From assembly GCA_000328365.1 (NCBI GenBank), contig KB310029.1, forward strand, positions 1 through 64,000: 64,000 nucleotides of DNA. Direction: 5' to 3'. Source of the stretch: Capitella teleta. Its lineage: Eukaryota; Annelida; Polychaeta; Capitellidae. The translations under genes were made by a program, and so were the position numbers. Under the pieces are notes generated by a model, which saw nothing but the letters and a program-made list of their open reading frames with translations, had not been told where the DNA came from and searched no databases. The first letter of the stretch is position 1. The number at the start of each line of letters is the position of its first letter. Shown one piece after another: positions 26,829-39,067 of this stretch.

Positions 26829-27360
26829 TGAGGATGGTGACCAGGGAAGTGAGCTTCTAATTTCTTCCACAGAACACAGAGTTGGGCAATTAGAAATCTT
26901 TGAAGAAGACCCTGGTTGTTTTATTGCCTTCTTTGCATGTCACTATGTTTTTCCCCTTGACATGTAACTAGCAGTATAGTATTTCATTATCTTTCACACT
27001 TGATGAGGCTGCTGGAATTACAGAGAGAGAACCAATTTGTCCCCGTTTCCAGTTTTCTCAACTAGCTGCTCGAATTTCTCGAGACGAGTTTGCATCATTT
27101 ACACTTAATGAGGTTGCTGGAATTACAGCGACAGTACCAATTTGTTTCCATTTCCAGTTTTCTCAACTGCTCGAATTTCTCGAGACGAGTTTACCTATTT
27201 TCAGATTTTGAATAAGGATGGCGGCCCAAGAAGTGATCTTCAATTTTTGTTCCATAGAACTAAGAGGCAATTAATATTCTTGGATATACACCTTCGATGT
27301 TTCATTGTCTTCTTTGCATAAGTCACAGCGTTTGTCATCGACATTTTCACACCTTGTAGT
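26829..27360. repeat. Diverged tandem duplications
   Basis: An approximately 100-bp unit occurs twice in tandem (26995-27097 and 27100-27193); both copies carry TGCTGGAATTACAG and TGCTCGAATTTCTCGAGACG. It is flanked by a second pair about 383 bp apart, AGGATGGTGACC (26830) and AGGATGGCGGCC (27213), each continuing into related sequence ending TGCCTTCTTTGCAT / TGTCTTCTTTGCAT. This suggests nested duplication events followed by drift. Confidence 0.7.
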
Positions 27361-28974
27361 TCTGGGGTATTATATAAAAAGGTCTAAAGGGGACAAACAA
27401 AATAAGACAAATAACGTCAAGCTACGTTTTGGATTATGTATTGGATTGTCAAGGCGGACAACATATAAAAAAAATCCGATGATACTAGCTCGTATACCTT
27501 GTTAAAAAATCAAAACAAACCAAACTCCTGGCTATTTTATGGTTTTATTATTTTAATCAGGCATTATCTTGGCCGTGTGGTACTATTTCTAGACCAATAG
27601 CAAACTGCATAAACTGTAAAAATCGTAAGAACAAACTAATGTACAAGTACTGTAGGTCAAAAAAAGGTAATTAAAAAGGGGGTATTCTCCTCACCTTTGA
27701 TCACCTGATTCCATGCAATGCATCACTGAAAAGCATCACTGTGGAGAAAAACGACATCGCAGTTATGTGATAACAATCGGGAACATGAAAAAGGAATCAG
27801 CAGAGCACGACGGTCAGGTCAATCGCTGATTGGACAGTTTGAGTGGCCAGCAGCCAAGAAAATGTAACTCAAATCGATGTTCCCGTTGTTATCATATCAT
27901 GTGGGTTGGCATATTGTCATAATTGTGAATTTATGATCATTTCAATGTTGGATGAAGAGAGAGGGGGTTGGGTTGGGTTAGAGGTGAACCAGTTGAAAAT
28001 GATTTCCAAACAATTTACTTTTAATTTATCCTGGTGTTTAACAGACATTTAAATCAGTTTAAGTAAGCGACACAATGTACTCCATATAGATATTAACTTA
28101 TTAAGCCATGCATGTACTATTAAGGCGACGCGAGACCACCGGCCATGACCATGTTATTTATTCGGTGGTTAGTTAACAATCGGAATTATAGTTGTTCTTT
28201 CAGCATTCCCGCTGGCTAGCAATCGTAATTCTAATAAATACCTTTTGTAATATGCTCCGAATGATCTGTGCCATAAGTAGTGCCCAAACCAGAGAAGAAA
28301 AACAAAACAAAAACATAACATTAATGCTATATATTTGCGTGCGTTTATAAAAGACATATATTTAGAATCTGGATATTTCTTATTTAGATGCATTACATTC
28401 ATGCATATAACCATATTAACCAATACATTTATTTGTTTATTTCCCCCTTCTTCATCTGCTAGTTTTTATTAAATTCTTGGGCCTCGTATCGGCTGTAATC
28501 GATGGAAATGATGCATGAGTATTGGATTTTTTATGAATGTCATAACGAATATCTTCCTGTTTTATTATAATTATATGAGCATGAATGGCCATTTAATCGA
28601 CATACGTATTTCACGGATCACACAACAATATTCCCTAAATATTTATTTCATATTGCAGAGACATAGCAGCAGAAATCAAATTCCTGTTTTATATTATAGG
28701 CAAATGTGCGATAATATAGCATTTAGTTATCGCACATTGAAAGGGGACCCCAAATCACACAATTAATGCGCAAAGCAGATTATAACACAAGTTTTGCCGT
28801 TATAATTTTTATTTTTTTAATTCGCTCAGACCATCTGCGCTTCTCGCTTTGATAGAAAAATATCTTCAATAGATTCAACCTTGACATTGAATTAATAGCT
28901 GTAACTGACCGGCCGAACTATTATACCATATATTGGCAGACGTATATTAATATCATATATGCAGTGCTGGCGCC

Positions 28975-29030
28975 CGTATAACCCGAATGGGTTGGGTGGA
29001 GCCGTAAAACCCCAATCACTCACTCATATA
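28975..29030. repeat. Dispersed repeat fragment (GCCGTAAAACCCCAATCACT)
   Basis: GCCGTAAAACCCCAAT followed by CACTCACTC resembles the reverse complement of the fragment at 20716-20785. It is likely a truncated copy of a dispersed short element. Confidence 0.4.
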
Positions 29031-30176
29031 TGCAGTACGTGTGCGATAATGAAAACAATCAGGCTATTGTAAATATAGGGGTGAGTTTTCGTCGGTTTGT
29101 GCCGGTGCTTCTTTTCAGTAGCGCCGGAGACCAGTGAACCGTGCGTGAGGCACGCTGGGAATACATCCGTAAATTGTTTTCTGTGCGTCGAATTTGAAAA
29201 GAAATCACAGCCATATGACTAAGATGGCCTAATACCCTTTGTGTGAAATTATGTTCCATAATAGTATTGAAAATATCTGTGCTCTTGTTTGCAAACGTTT
29301 TAAGCATCAAAGATAATATTTGTGCATGAAGAGTCCGACTATATCTGATATAATTATATACTTCGAGTAGCTCTATCCTTCATTGATATGTATTATGTGA
29401 ATTTCACACAACATTGTCAACATACGAATGTGTATCATACAACAAACATACATTTAAATCAGCATAACACAGGGTTAGTACTAATACATTTATACGCTTA
29501 TATTTTATTTGATAGAATTCAGACAATTCTAAATAAATTGTCCGAGGTAATTAAAAGCGACTTCGAAAGGCCAAACTGGAGAAATTACATTAACAGCATT
29601 GAGATTGCTTGACACATATATATTGACAAATATAAATCATGATTTACTGTGTGTAGAGCATTATTTAGTTTAGATTCAGACCTTTGTCTATTTAATTAAC
29701 GAGTAGGCCTAATTAGTGTTCATTGACAGCAGCACTTTGACAAACAAAAGAAACTAGCATGTTCGGACACTTAAGTAATAAATGTAATAAATTAATTAAG
29801 TAATAAATGTAATAAATTAATTAAGTAATAAATGTGCACCGCGAGTATATCCCAAATAAATCACCAAAGACTTGTACTATGCAGCTCTATGCTATTTCGT
29901 CCGCCTTTGACTGATCGTCCTGCCTTCAATGATTATGTCGTGGATATAATCGTTGACTTATGTGTGTATTCTTTGGCAAAGGCGTCGTGAAAAAAGAACC
30001 GGGTTATCCAGGGCAATGCCTGCAAATACATGTTATGATGCCTTAAATTAGGTCACTCGCAACCAACTTGTGCTCGGATGTCTTTATAAGCAGGAACGTG
30101 CAAGCAAATAACCCTCTGAGCCACCCAACCTCTGCAAAGGAGCCACCTGTGAGCCAGTCAACCTGAGCATTCGACA

Positions 30177-31297
30177 ATGTATTCACCGACCACTGGAGAT
30201 TCCATTGCAACAGAGGCTCCGTTCGGAAATTTCAGAAGAGAGTGCTTGCTGTATTACTACGTGGTTGGAACGTTCGTGGCCGGATCGTTCATCCTCATTG
30301 GACTGCTTGGCAACTGCATCAGTCTGACTATCCTATCGAAAGAGCGCAAGAAGTCTTCAACCATTCAAGCACTGTGTCTTTTGGCAGTGACCGACACTTG
30401 CCTTCTTCTTGCATATTCTCTGTTTCCTATTGTGGACACTTTGTTGAAATCGCTCGCGTCTGCAACCAAGTCTCAGCATTCATAACAATGATTCTGATGT
30501 GGCAGAGGTATGTGGCAGTTTGCTTACCACACAAATCAAAGCAATTGTGCACCGTTGGAATCGTCAACCGAATCTCAGCATGCTCTACCGTGGCTGCTGT
30601 TGTTTTCTATTTGCCAAATTTCTTCTTGTACTCTATCAAAACAACAAGCGACGGTGACTACTACGTGACGAGCAATTCTATTGTGAAGAACGCATATTTC
30701 CAAGTGATTTACTCGTTGATTCTCACTTATCTTGTGAGTTACATCATTCCTGTAGTCAGCCTTTTAGGTATGTCACTTGCTATTTTAAGAAGTCTAAAGT
30801 CTCACATCAATACTGTTGCTCCCTCTGCAAACTCGCAACATGCTCGCAAAGATTTGACAAAGTCATCAATTGCAATTGTAGTCATTTACGTATTATGTCA
30901 GTCGCTCCAGCCAATCAGAAGAGTTATTATGTGGCTGTACGATCCATACATGATAAACGCATCATGCGGAGGTAAAGTCTTCTACTTTTCTTACTTGCCG
31001 CATATCGCACTGATGCTGAACTCGTCTGCAAACTTTGGAATCTATATTTTGTTTGCAAGAGGATTCAGAAGAAAGCTGATTATGTTCCTGACCGGAAGGA
31101 ATGCCGTTGGTCCAAACGATTTAAACGAGAGTAACACAAAACCAGGGAGTAGCAAAGGCGGAACAATACCAGGGGTGAGCAAAATTACCACAGTGGTTGC
31201 AACTGGCTCAAGGGGCATGACGGCTCCAGATGAAGAAAATAGGAAATGCTCAGAGAACACGGCTCCATCTGGTATTGGCACCGACGACACAATTTAA
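30177..31297 (+). pseudogene. Intronless peptide-type class A GPCR (FMRFamide-receptor-like), frame broken once
   Basis: Two overlapping frames make one seven-helix receptor. From the ATG at 30177 come a short N-terminus, TM1 (LIGLLGNCISLTIL, with the conserved GN) and TM2 (AVTDTCLLLAYSLFP, conserved Asp). The frame then shifts near 30440-30465 and continues with VCNQVSAFITMILM and WQRYVAVC (a DRY-type end of TM3, Gln replacing the acidic residue). TM4, TM5 (YIIPVVSLLGM), TM6 with LCQSLQP, and TM7 NSSANFGIYILF, a form typical of FMRFamide-like receptors, follow. A Ser/Thr-rich tail ends at TAA 31295-31297. The loop between TM2 and TM3 also looks about ten residues short, so a small deletion is as likely as a one-base change or a sequencing error. 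AATAAA lies at 31626. It would signal through G proteins if functional. Confidence 0.8.
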
Positions 31298-32245
31298 AAC
31301 CATTGCTCTGGATAGCAACAACAGGGCGAGTAATTTAGGCCATAAGGTAAAAAAAGTCATTAGCAAATTAGTAATTTCAATGTATTATCTGCTCTGACTG
31401 AACGATTATGTTATTGTATCCTATAAGCTTAGTGTTTCATTCGTAGGGAAGTTGAATTGAATTGAATTGTAATATATATTTATGAATATATATACATTGT
31501 GTTTATTCTCATGTGATATAAGCACATGCCAGGTATACTGATACAAATATTCATAGAAAAGAAAAAAGAACAAGAAAACAAAACAAAACAAAAAAGAAAA
31601 GAAAGATCATCCTATTATAGCATTAAATAAATTGTGCTTGATAACATGTCCATTAGTTCATATTATATTAAACCTGCTTTACCCATTGTACCTCTGTGTG
31701 GATCACATATTCATAACTTGCATGTACGGTATTAATATATAATGTAAGCCATTCTATTGTTTGTGAAATAAAGAAGAGTAAACTGGAGTTGTGCATTTAT
31801 CACTCGTAACAAGGCCACGTTCGCATCAACATTCAGTCCTGCTGTTCTACACGCATTTTGAGTATGCATTAAATTATGTCTTCTTTGTTTGCATACAAAA
31901 TTACCGAACATCACTGTCACGACGGTCATATCTTTTCATTCCAGAGAGCGAAAATTTTTAACATATAGGGACGCAACCATCACAAATATAATTTGACTTT
32001 TTAAAAATAATTATCAGAATGATTTAAAAAAAAAAGCAATAATGTGCTGTCTCGACTCCGAAACCACTGACGGGTGTTTGTTGTGTTATTAAAAAGCATT
32101 TGTGAAGTTCGTTATCAGCGAACTGGCCTCGCCAATCGCTGAATCGAGTAGATGAACTGACTCTTCTGAATAGGGGTGACCGACGATTTAGCGAGCTTAA
32201 AAGATGCCTAAATTCACGCACTCATAGGCCGCCGCCTTCATGTGT
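31298..32245. other. Intergenic region
   Basis: No gene recognised. Contains a segment near 31962-31990 (ATATAGGGACGCAACCATC) related to one at 52290-52316 (ATATAGGGACGTAACCATG), probably parts of one dispersed repeat. Confidence 0.45.
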
Positions 32246-32249
32246 ACCT

Positions 32250-34090
32250 CATTTTTTTTTTTTGTACGCTCTCCTCACTTTTATCGCTTCTGCTGCTGCT
32301 GCTGTTGGAAGTCTAGCTCCAGTATATAGCCATAATCTGTGGGGACATCAATAGGAGTCTTGAGACGAGACTCCTCGTGTCCATTCTTGGATGTTGCCGG
32401 GCCACGATATTCTCCATCTCTCTCTCCTGTTATTCCCTGGAGGCTCTCCTTCAGTTGTTGCCCTTACCGGACTTTCTCCCCTTTTCTACCAGTGCTGGTA
32501 TTTTTTGATCTTTCTACGCCTCAATTCGGCGAGCAGTCCATGATCTTCTGGTACTCATATTTGCTCTCTTACGGTGATGTTAGTTACGTGGTCTCTCCAG
32601 CTGTTCCTAAGAACTTATTTCCATAACCACAACACAGGACCCCGATTCTCCAATTCTCCTCTCTTTTTCTTTTCTCAGAATCCACGACTCTCAACCATAT
32701 CTGGCCATCGCTCTGATGAGGCTCTTAGCGTGTTTCTTTGCGCTTTATAGTGTTCCAGATCCTGTCCAACATGGTGGTTGATGTTTTTGCCATGGCTAGT
32801 CGTGTCTTGACCTCAGTCATACTGTCTCCTTGCGATGTGTGACCGTTGATCTGAGGTACCTTACTTTGGCAGTGTTCTTGATTTCCTCAATTCCTCTCCT
32901 TGAACTTCCATTGTGCCTCCAATGCGCATCACGTGTGTTTTGTCTCGATTGATCCTGATTCCATATTCAAGGTTTACTTCATGGAGGGCTTCGGCCATGG
33001 TTTCCATGTCATGTTTTGTGGTTGCCAGAAGGGTTTTATTGTCTGCATATCGTGGATTCCATATGCGCCTTCCTCCAGCACTGTGCCCAACGGGCTGTTC
33101 TCTCAGTTTTTCATCCAACAGTCTCGTGATGACTTAAAGGGAGGGAGAACTGGTTCAAAATGGACTTTGAGTCGTTATTTGATGCACCAAAAATGATTCC
33201 TAGGCCTGGCCCACACAAGGAATATCATCCCTAACGATTTTGCAGATATATTGCTAATTAGGCGTGACGTCAGAGGCTGTCATGAAACACCGAGTTCCCC
33301 ATCTTTTACAATGGGCCTCGTCATATCAGCGTGTCCTGCGACTAAACCCCTGGATATTTTTTTATTTTCTTTTCGGAAATAGATATAATAATCATTTTGC
33401 CACCAGTCAGGCGCGAAAAAAATTTTTTTCGCTATTTTTCTTATTTTAACAAGCGATTTTCTAGGACACCTATCATGGTTTCTCATCCTGAAACAGTAAA
33501 AAGGTCAGCCAGAGTGCACCACGCATGCGCAATACTGACGCTTTCGTTTCGTAAACAACAAAGATGTCCTTTTATGGCGAAGATGCTGTGCTCTGATTGG
33601 CTGAAATCGACAGCTTCACGAGGGGAACGGGACCAATCACGGCAAGCCTTCAGCTGACGTTTGCCTCCTATACTTTGCAATGGAAGCCATTCTCCCATAG
33701 GCCCAATGTTAACCCCGATATTCGGAATGCATTATTTCCTTACGCTTGCATCCAGGCATGGTGTTCTTGGCACGGAATGCTATCAATTGGTGCTATGAGT
33801 CAATAGAACATCACTTAAAGTTTAGTTCCCCATCCCATTAAATAGCAGAAATGAATGCGATGGGTTATACAAGGCAACCTTGCCTGGTACCTTTCTCGAA
33901 CATGAATCTTGTTCTGTCATTTTCTACTCTGACCGCACATTAAGCGTCTAGGCAGAGGTTCTGCAACAGCCAAACCAGGTGTTTTGAGATTCCCAGTTGG
34001 ATCAGTCCTTGCTAGATTTTGGGTGAATGCTGGTATCGAACGCTTTGCTGTAGTCAATAAATATCAGCTATAGTTCTTCATTATGTTTGG
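32250..34090 (-). mobile_element. 5'-truncated LINE, reverse-transcriptase 3' part
   Basis: Read on the minus strand, the fragment starts near 34090 with reverse-transcriptase motif DYSKAFD, then RVENDRT, EKGTRQGC and LFN (to about 33850). After an inserted element it continues with VITRLLDEKLREQ, GGRRIWNPRYADN (the YADD box, altered to YADN), EYGIRINRDKTHVMRIGG (about 33130-32860), MTEVKTRLAMAKTSTTMLDR and RDHV (32830-32580). The 3' end carries CAG/CTG triplets (32291) and an A-run (about 32250-32262 on the minus strand), as expected for a LINE tail. Several stops and frame changes show that it is dead. The precise clade (RTE/CR1-like) was not determined. Confidence 0.85.
33140..33812. mobile_element. 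673-bp element inserted in the LINE, 8-bp target duplication
   Basis: The LINE is interrupted between its LFN and VITRLL blocks. The insert is flanked by the direct repeat ACTTAAAG (33132-33139 and 33813-33820), and removing it restores a colinear reverse-transcriptase order. The ends show weak inverted similarity (TTGAGTC..GCACCAA..GATTCC against TTGACTC..GCACCAA..CATTCC). There is no coding capacity. An 8-bp target duplication suits hAT-, P- or piggyBac-unrelated families such as hAT. Confidence 0.65.
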
Positions 34091-35280
34091 ATACAATTAT
34101 AGCGCATCGTTAATTGTTTAAAAAAATACGCCGTGGAGACAGCTCGCAATCGCTTGAAAACGAAAACCTTTCTGACCATGTTTACAAAAAGTCGAATAAT
34201 TCTGTAGTTATCTGCGATTTTGATTGGAATTGCAAAGATGTAGTTATGGCGTTTGCATCTCTATATCTTGATAATATTATTTCTAAGTTGCCGCTCTCTG
34301 AAGTAAAAAAAGATTGGACCGTGTTAACCGCAATTTTTGGTCATTTTTCAGCCACCTATAGGAGAAACAAACGTCAACTTGGGACTGGTGCTCGTTCCTA
34401 ATTCTGGAAGTGAGCTGGTTGGGCAAGAGACCGGCGTTCACGAGACGTGTCCACTCGCCTTGTTTTTCCTCTATGACTGTAGTCTTTCTGAGGAAAAGGC
34501 TTAATTTAATTAACCTTAAGCCTTAATTAAATTAAGCCTTAATTAAATTAAGGCTTAATTGAATTGTGCTAGTCTTAAGAGAGTAATATTGGCCATTGTT
34601 ATCAATCCAATGCAATGCAATCCAAATTGGGGTGGTACATGTAATAATTATGTTTTACCCTGTCACAACATTGGGCAGTATACGTTGCCACTTTTATTGC
34701 GTGGTCTTCAGTGCAAGAGCCAATGGCCACTGAGATTTTGTGTGGTTTCCTTGATTGGATCAACCGAAAAAGAATCAAGATCAAAGGAGGAACGAGGAAT
34801 GCATCTGACAGGATCAAGTGCGCTCACAATGCAAATAGAATAGAATTAACAATTTTTATAATTTTAATTTCAGAACAAAAAATCGCCATGCTGTTCAAAC
34901 AAACGTTGTCTATGATCTCTTGAATAGTCCGAGCTCTGGAAATTGTTTAAAATATTAGAAAAGAAAACTGAAAAAAGGACAGCCAGCACAGAAATGAGCA
35001 TCTGCGTGACACTCCATCATTATTTGTACTATTGTAATTTAAATATTATGTAATAGCCTCATTTAACGCTAGGTTGCATGACTAGAGGCCCACATATTTC
35101 TAGCATATATCATTGATTTTCCCGTTCAGCTTCTATCAATCTTGTAGATTTTATCTCGATGTGCTCAATGTTGATTAACTTCACACCCTTCTTCAATCAT
35201 TTTTGTTGTTGCGTTGTTTAATTAATACAGTGCAATAAAGAAATGCCTACCGTTTATTTCCGTGATTTCTTCGTTTGTCT
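34091..35280. other. Intergenic region with TTAATTAAATTAAGGC palindromes
   Basis: No gene recognised. Near 34498-34562 the sequence alternates TTAATTAAATTAAG and its complement CTTAATTTAATTAA several times, forming a strongly palindromic AT-rich block. Confidence 0.5.
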
Positions 35281-35287
35281 CTACTCT

Positions 35288-36836
35288 CTAGAAACAAAGA
35301 ATTCCCGCATCTTCATTGTGGCGGCAATCGTGGTTCCCAATCTCATTGTGAACGCAGCTGCCAATATTTTGCTCCGATCCCGAGCAGGAAACTTCATCCA
35401 AGAGAATTCGGTCCGTCCCCCACCCAAAGGCAGCACAACAAACGGCCACGCCATGGTTGTACCCAAAGCTTCGACAAGCAACTCTGTCAAAGATCACTGG
35501 ATATTATACAGGGAAATCTGTCATAGCAACGGTACCTGGCGCTAGGATCCATAAATCCGTCGTCACAGACAGTTCCCCAAGTTCCATTACTATAAACTTC
35601 CAACAGGCCACCAAATCCAGAATACCCATTGTAGCTCCTGGCGTCCCAGTTTCTCACCCTCATCTCAACTACATTCAGAATACCAGTGATTTAAGTGATC
35701 ATTATGTCATCAGAGATACTCACGGTCATTGGGAAGTCCAGTTCCTAACATGGCCATCGATTGGAAACATAAAATTTAAAAGATAAATAGCTTCCATTCT
35801 GACTTACCATTGGAGTATACTGGATTGTAGATGTCAGAATCTGAAGTTATGAGTAATTAAGTCTTGGCATAAATCAATTTAGATTTAGTTTGAAATATCT
35901 TACCAATTGGTGGACCAGTGTAGGAGTACGAACCGGAATAGCCTGCACAACAGAGGTGTCACACAGTGAATTATTTGCACGCATCAATACAGATCAATGT
36001 ACTGGTTTCTACCATTTCAAGTAGCTATGAATATATCAGGGGGTATTTGTTCTTTGTGAGTGATAAAATACGAATTAATCATTGAGAAGTGACATAAAGG
36101 GATTAAATAGTGAGATTTGTATGTCAGACCATTGTTACCCTTCAGTTTAGCGATAAGCATGGATGCTTAAATTCATACCTCTTAAATATAAAGAGGATGT
36201 TAAAATAAGTTTATATACTTGCAGGTGATGATGATACATCGCATGGATTGTAGGAGCCTGCAAAAAAATATAGACAATCACAATGTTCATCTATTTATAA
36301 ACATGTCTTACTCTGATCCAACCCTACTGTTGTAGCCATCACATCGTTATAAGAATAACATTCTACATAGAGATCCTGGCTGTGTTCACAGGAGGGACTT
36401 TGTGCATGGCTATCGTGCAAGCAATCTGTGAAGCGGGCCTCGTATCCTTCACAATCTGGGTTCTGGATCCACACTGGTTGATCCGGGCAAGCTTCATCAT
36501 TGGCCATCATGCTATATCCACCGGTGTACCCAAATTGACGGCAAATGTATCTAATAAGATAAAATTAAATGTTACCATAGCACCTGGCCAATACTGGCTT
36601 GGTATTAACTGGACCGTTTGGTGGGTCACACTATGACCACAAACTGTGCCCCACACTCCAAACTGGTAAACTTCCACGCGACCCCGCATGTTAGCGCTGT
36701 CAGTGAGTCTCAGATCTCCTTCAGACTGTAATAAGCAAAAATAAGACTGGAATGAATGGTAGAAAGGAAGGTCACCCACCTGAGATTCAGCCTTAGGAAT
36801 GACCTGGAGAGCCACCACGATGAATAGAAGACGCAT
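35288..36836 (-). CDS. Secreted protein with two SRCR domains, 9 exons
   Basis: Scavenger-receptor cysteine-rich protein. Exons in gene order: 36780-36836, 36610-36725, 36312-36550, 36219-36257, 35904-35942, 35808-35840, 35724-35744, 35536-35668, 35288-35483. They sum to 873 nt with every junction in frame (290 residues). Exon 1 is exactly a signal peptide (MRLLFIVVALQVIPKAESQ). SRCR 1 spans exons 2-3 (VYQFGVWGTVCGH, YICRQFGYTGG, DCLHDS, SCEHSQDLYVEC). SRCR 2 spans the last two exons (GGLLEVYSNGTWGTVCDDGF, ACRSFGYNHG, DCRHNEDAGILC). Between them a Tyr/Ser/Gly/Pro linker is encoded by four micro-exons of 39, 39, 33 and 21 nt, all phase 1-1. No membrane segment follows, so it is probably secreted, with a role in recognition or innate immunity inferred from the family. 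Confidence 0.9.
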
Positions 36837-39067
36837 GATTAGTAGTTTCTCACTTGCTAGGAAGCTTGTAATGTGTAAACTGCAGATCTGCATCAAAATT
36901 TATACATTTGAACTTGTATTTGCGGTTCACGCAGCTGAATTTTCAATGATGTCATTGACGAATTAGTTAAATATCTTTCACATATTGTGAAACGTTATTT
37001 TGTTAGTTCAGTCTACCCAGCTGGTAACATATATGTACAGCTTGTCAATTATTACCAGCTACTGTGTGGGTTTATATATACCCCTCGATCTCTTTTTTTT
37101 TTTTTTCCTCTTCGTTTTCTCTCCAGAATGCGTCTCGCGGATTGGATCAAAAGCAGTCTGATTTTGGAAATGTTCAAAAGGATATCATTGCGCACCTATT
37201 AGACTGAAAATGAGCTATGTTGCCATGGTTTCTGAGCGAAGCCAATGATCACCCACTATGTCGTTTGCTAATTAACTTGATAAACTGGGAGAGAAAAACC
37301 CAAAATTGTAGGCCTACAGGGCGATCGTACAAACGACATACATGTAGTATAATTATTTTTTAAAAACTCGTCACTATAGGTCACATATTTCACTTATTCC
37401 ATATCCCAGTAGTAATATATTATATATTTGACCCGAGAGACGAACACACCTAATATGTGACAATATGTCACTATATTAATTTAATTAACACGAAGCAACC
37501 ATGCATACATTACAGTTTGCATATGACTCTGTTGGGGTATGGTACTGTACTACTGTGAGGTACATGCATTCCGATTATAATTAAGCCCCTATATAGGCCT
37601 ATATGCATTAATTATGAAGGCTTATAGCAGTTAGATAAATGTTGTACGTATATATACTAGTAGGCCTGTAAGGCTATTTCGTATTTGTGTACATGTACTA
37701 CTATTTCTACATCTCCAGAAGAAGTATGCTCAATTGATGTTATTAACCTAATTATGCTATTCATAGGCATATCGCACGCAGATTGGCGCAGGCTGCTCAA
37801 AATACTTGCACGAGAAGGTATAAAACATTCCGGCGGCCGGCATGGTTTTTCACTTGCACTACACGACCCGCAGTCAGGCTTTAACTTTTCTCATCAGCTG
37901 ATCACTCGTGATTTGTGAACCTCGAGTTGTGTTGATGACCGGCGAGTCTTTCTGGAAAGTGGATCTTTCTTCGCAGTTTGCATCAAAATTCAGGTGACTT
38001 TTGCTATGAGATCGATGCATATTTGGATTTTGTAGAAGAATATCGTGAGCTTTTCTGCTGTCCCTCTGATTGAGAATAATTATTCTTGTCTGAACTGTTG
38101 TCACATGCGGGCGATAATAGATCGGCATCGCAGGCTGACGGTGTGAACACCATCTCGATCACTTGTGTTCGTTGGTTTTATCATTTTTCCAGATCACAGC
38201 TCACTTTGACTTGACTTAACTTGACTTTTCGAGGTCCATTGTGGAGTAAGCCTTGACTTATATTGACCTTTGTTACGATGATCATGATGATTGAGTGGCG
38301 GTGGGTTATATTGTACTTGTAGGGTGAGTGGTTTGCTCAAATTGCTGTCACGAATCATAGCTAGACTGGTATTTGTTTTGATTAATGGATTCGATTTGGA
38401 ATTTAATTTCCCTGTGCCGCCCAGGCCAGAATAATTATATAATAATATAATAATAAGAAATTATAGAAGTGGTTATAATTGAACTGTACGTGTTGTGTGT
38501 AAGTGGTGATGTTGATCACGATCAAGATTGAAGATATTATGGATAGTCACGGTGACAGTGCTATAAGTTAGTGTCCAGTAACCTTCTTCTTAGGCCAAAG
38601 TAGTAAGCTGAAAGTACTTACCAGTGCTGACTATTTACTTTAATGTATATTATATAATAAGTACTAATACTGAATATAGTACACTTTTACTAGTACATCG
38701 CTGCAATCATTGAATCATAGTGACAAGTATACACTAATACAGTTTAGCATGCATTATCATTGTATATTTACCATTGTGATAATAATTATAATCATTTGTG
38801 ATGTGAAGACATATTATGTTCATTTATTAAATTGATGAGCACAAACCATTTTTAGTTAAAGAAAAATTAGTTTAATTAATTATTTTAAATAATTATTTTA
38901 ATTACTTGATAATGCCAGTGTTGGTGTAAGCCATGACTGAAGCTGTGAGGATCAAAAGTTTGAGTGGCATTTGTGATCTATGTTATGATTGATGCTAGTT
39001 TGAATTTGACCATTTTTAATATTAATTTAGTTGAATATGTTGATTAATTGTTTCTGCTTTTTCTCAG
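36837..39067. other. Divergent intergenic region between SRCR and PFAS genes
   Basis: The two genes point away from each other, so both promoters should lie in this 2.2 kb. No coding segment was recognised. The PFAS start codon is directly preceded by a splice acceptor (TTTTTCTCAG|ATG), so an untranslated first exon probably lies here; TGTAG|GGTGAGTGG near 38320 is one possible donor. Confidence 0.5.

Larger units (their letters stand above)
24046..30100. other. Intergenic region with small repeats
   Basis: Six kilobases of AT-rich DNA without a recognised gene. It contains a MITE at 24720-24960, a diverged tandem duplication around 26.83-27.36 kb and a dispersed repeat fragment at 28980-29025. 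Open frames (25941-26168, 26483-26788 on minus) have no recognisable domain. Confidence 0.5.

Noticed and set aside
35281-35786. Plus-strand open frames opposite the SRCR gene
   Set aside because: The minus-strand exons join perfectly in frame and show the SRCR motifs; the plus-strand frames have none.
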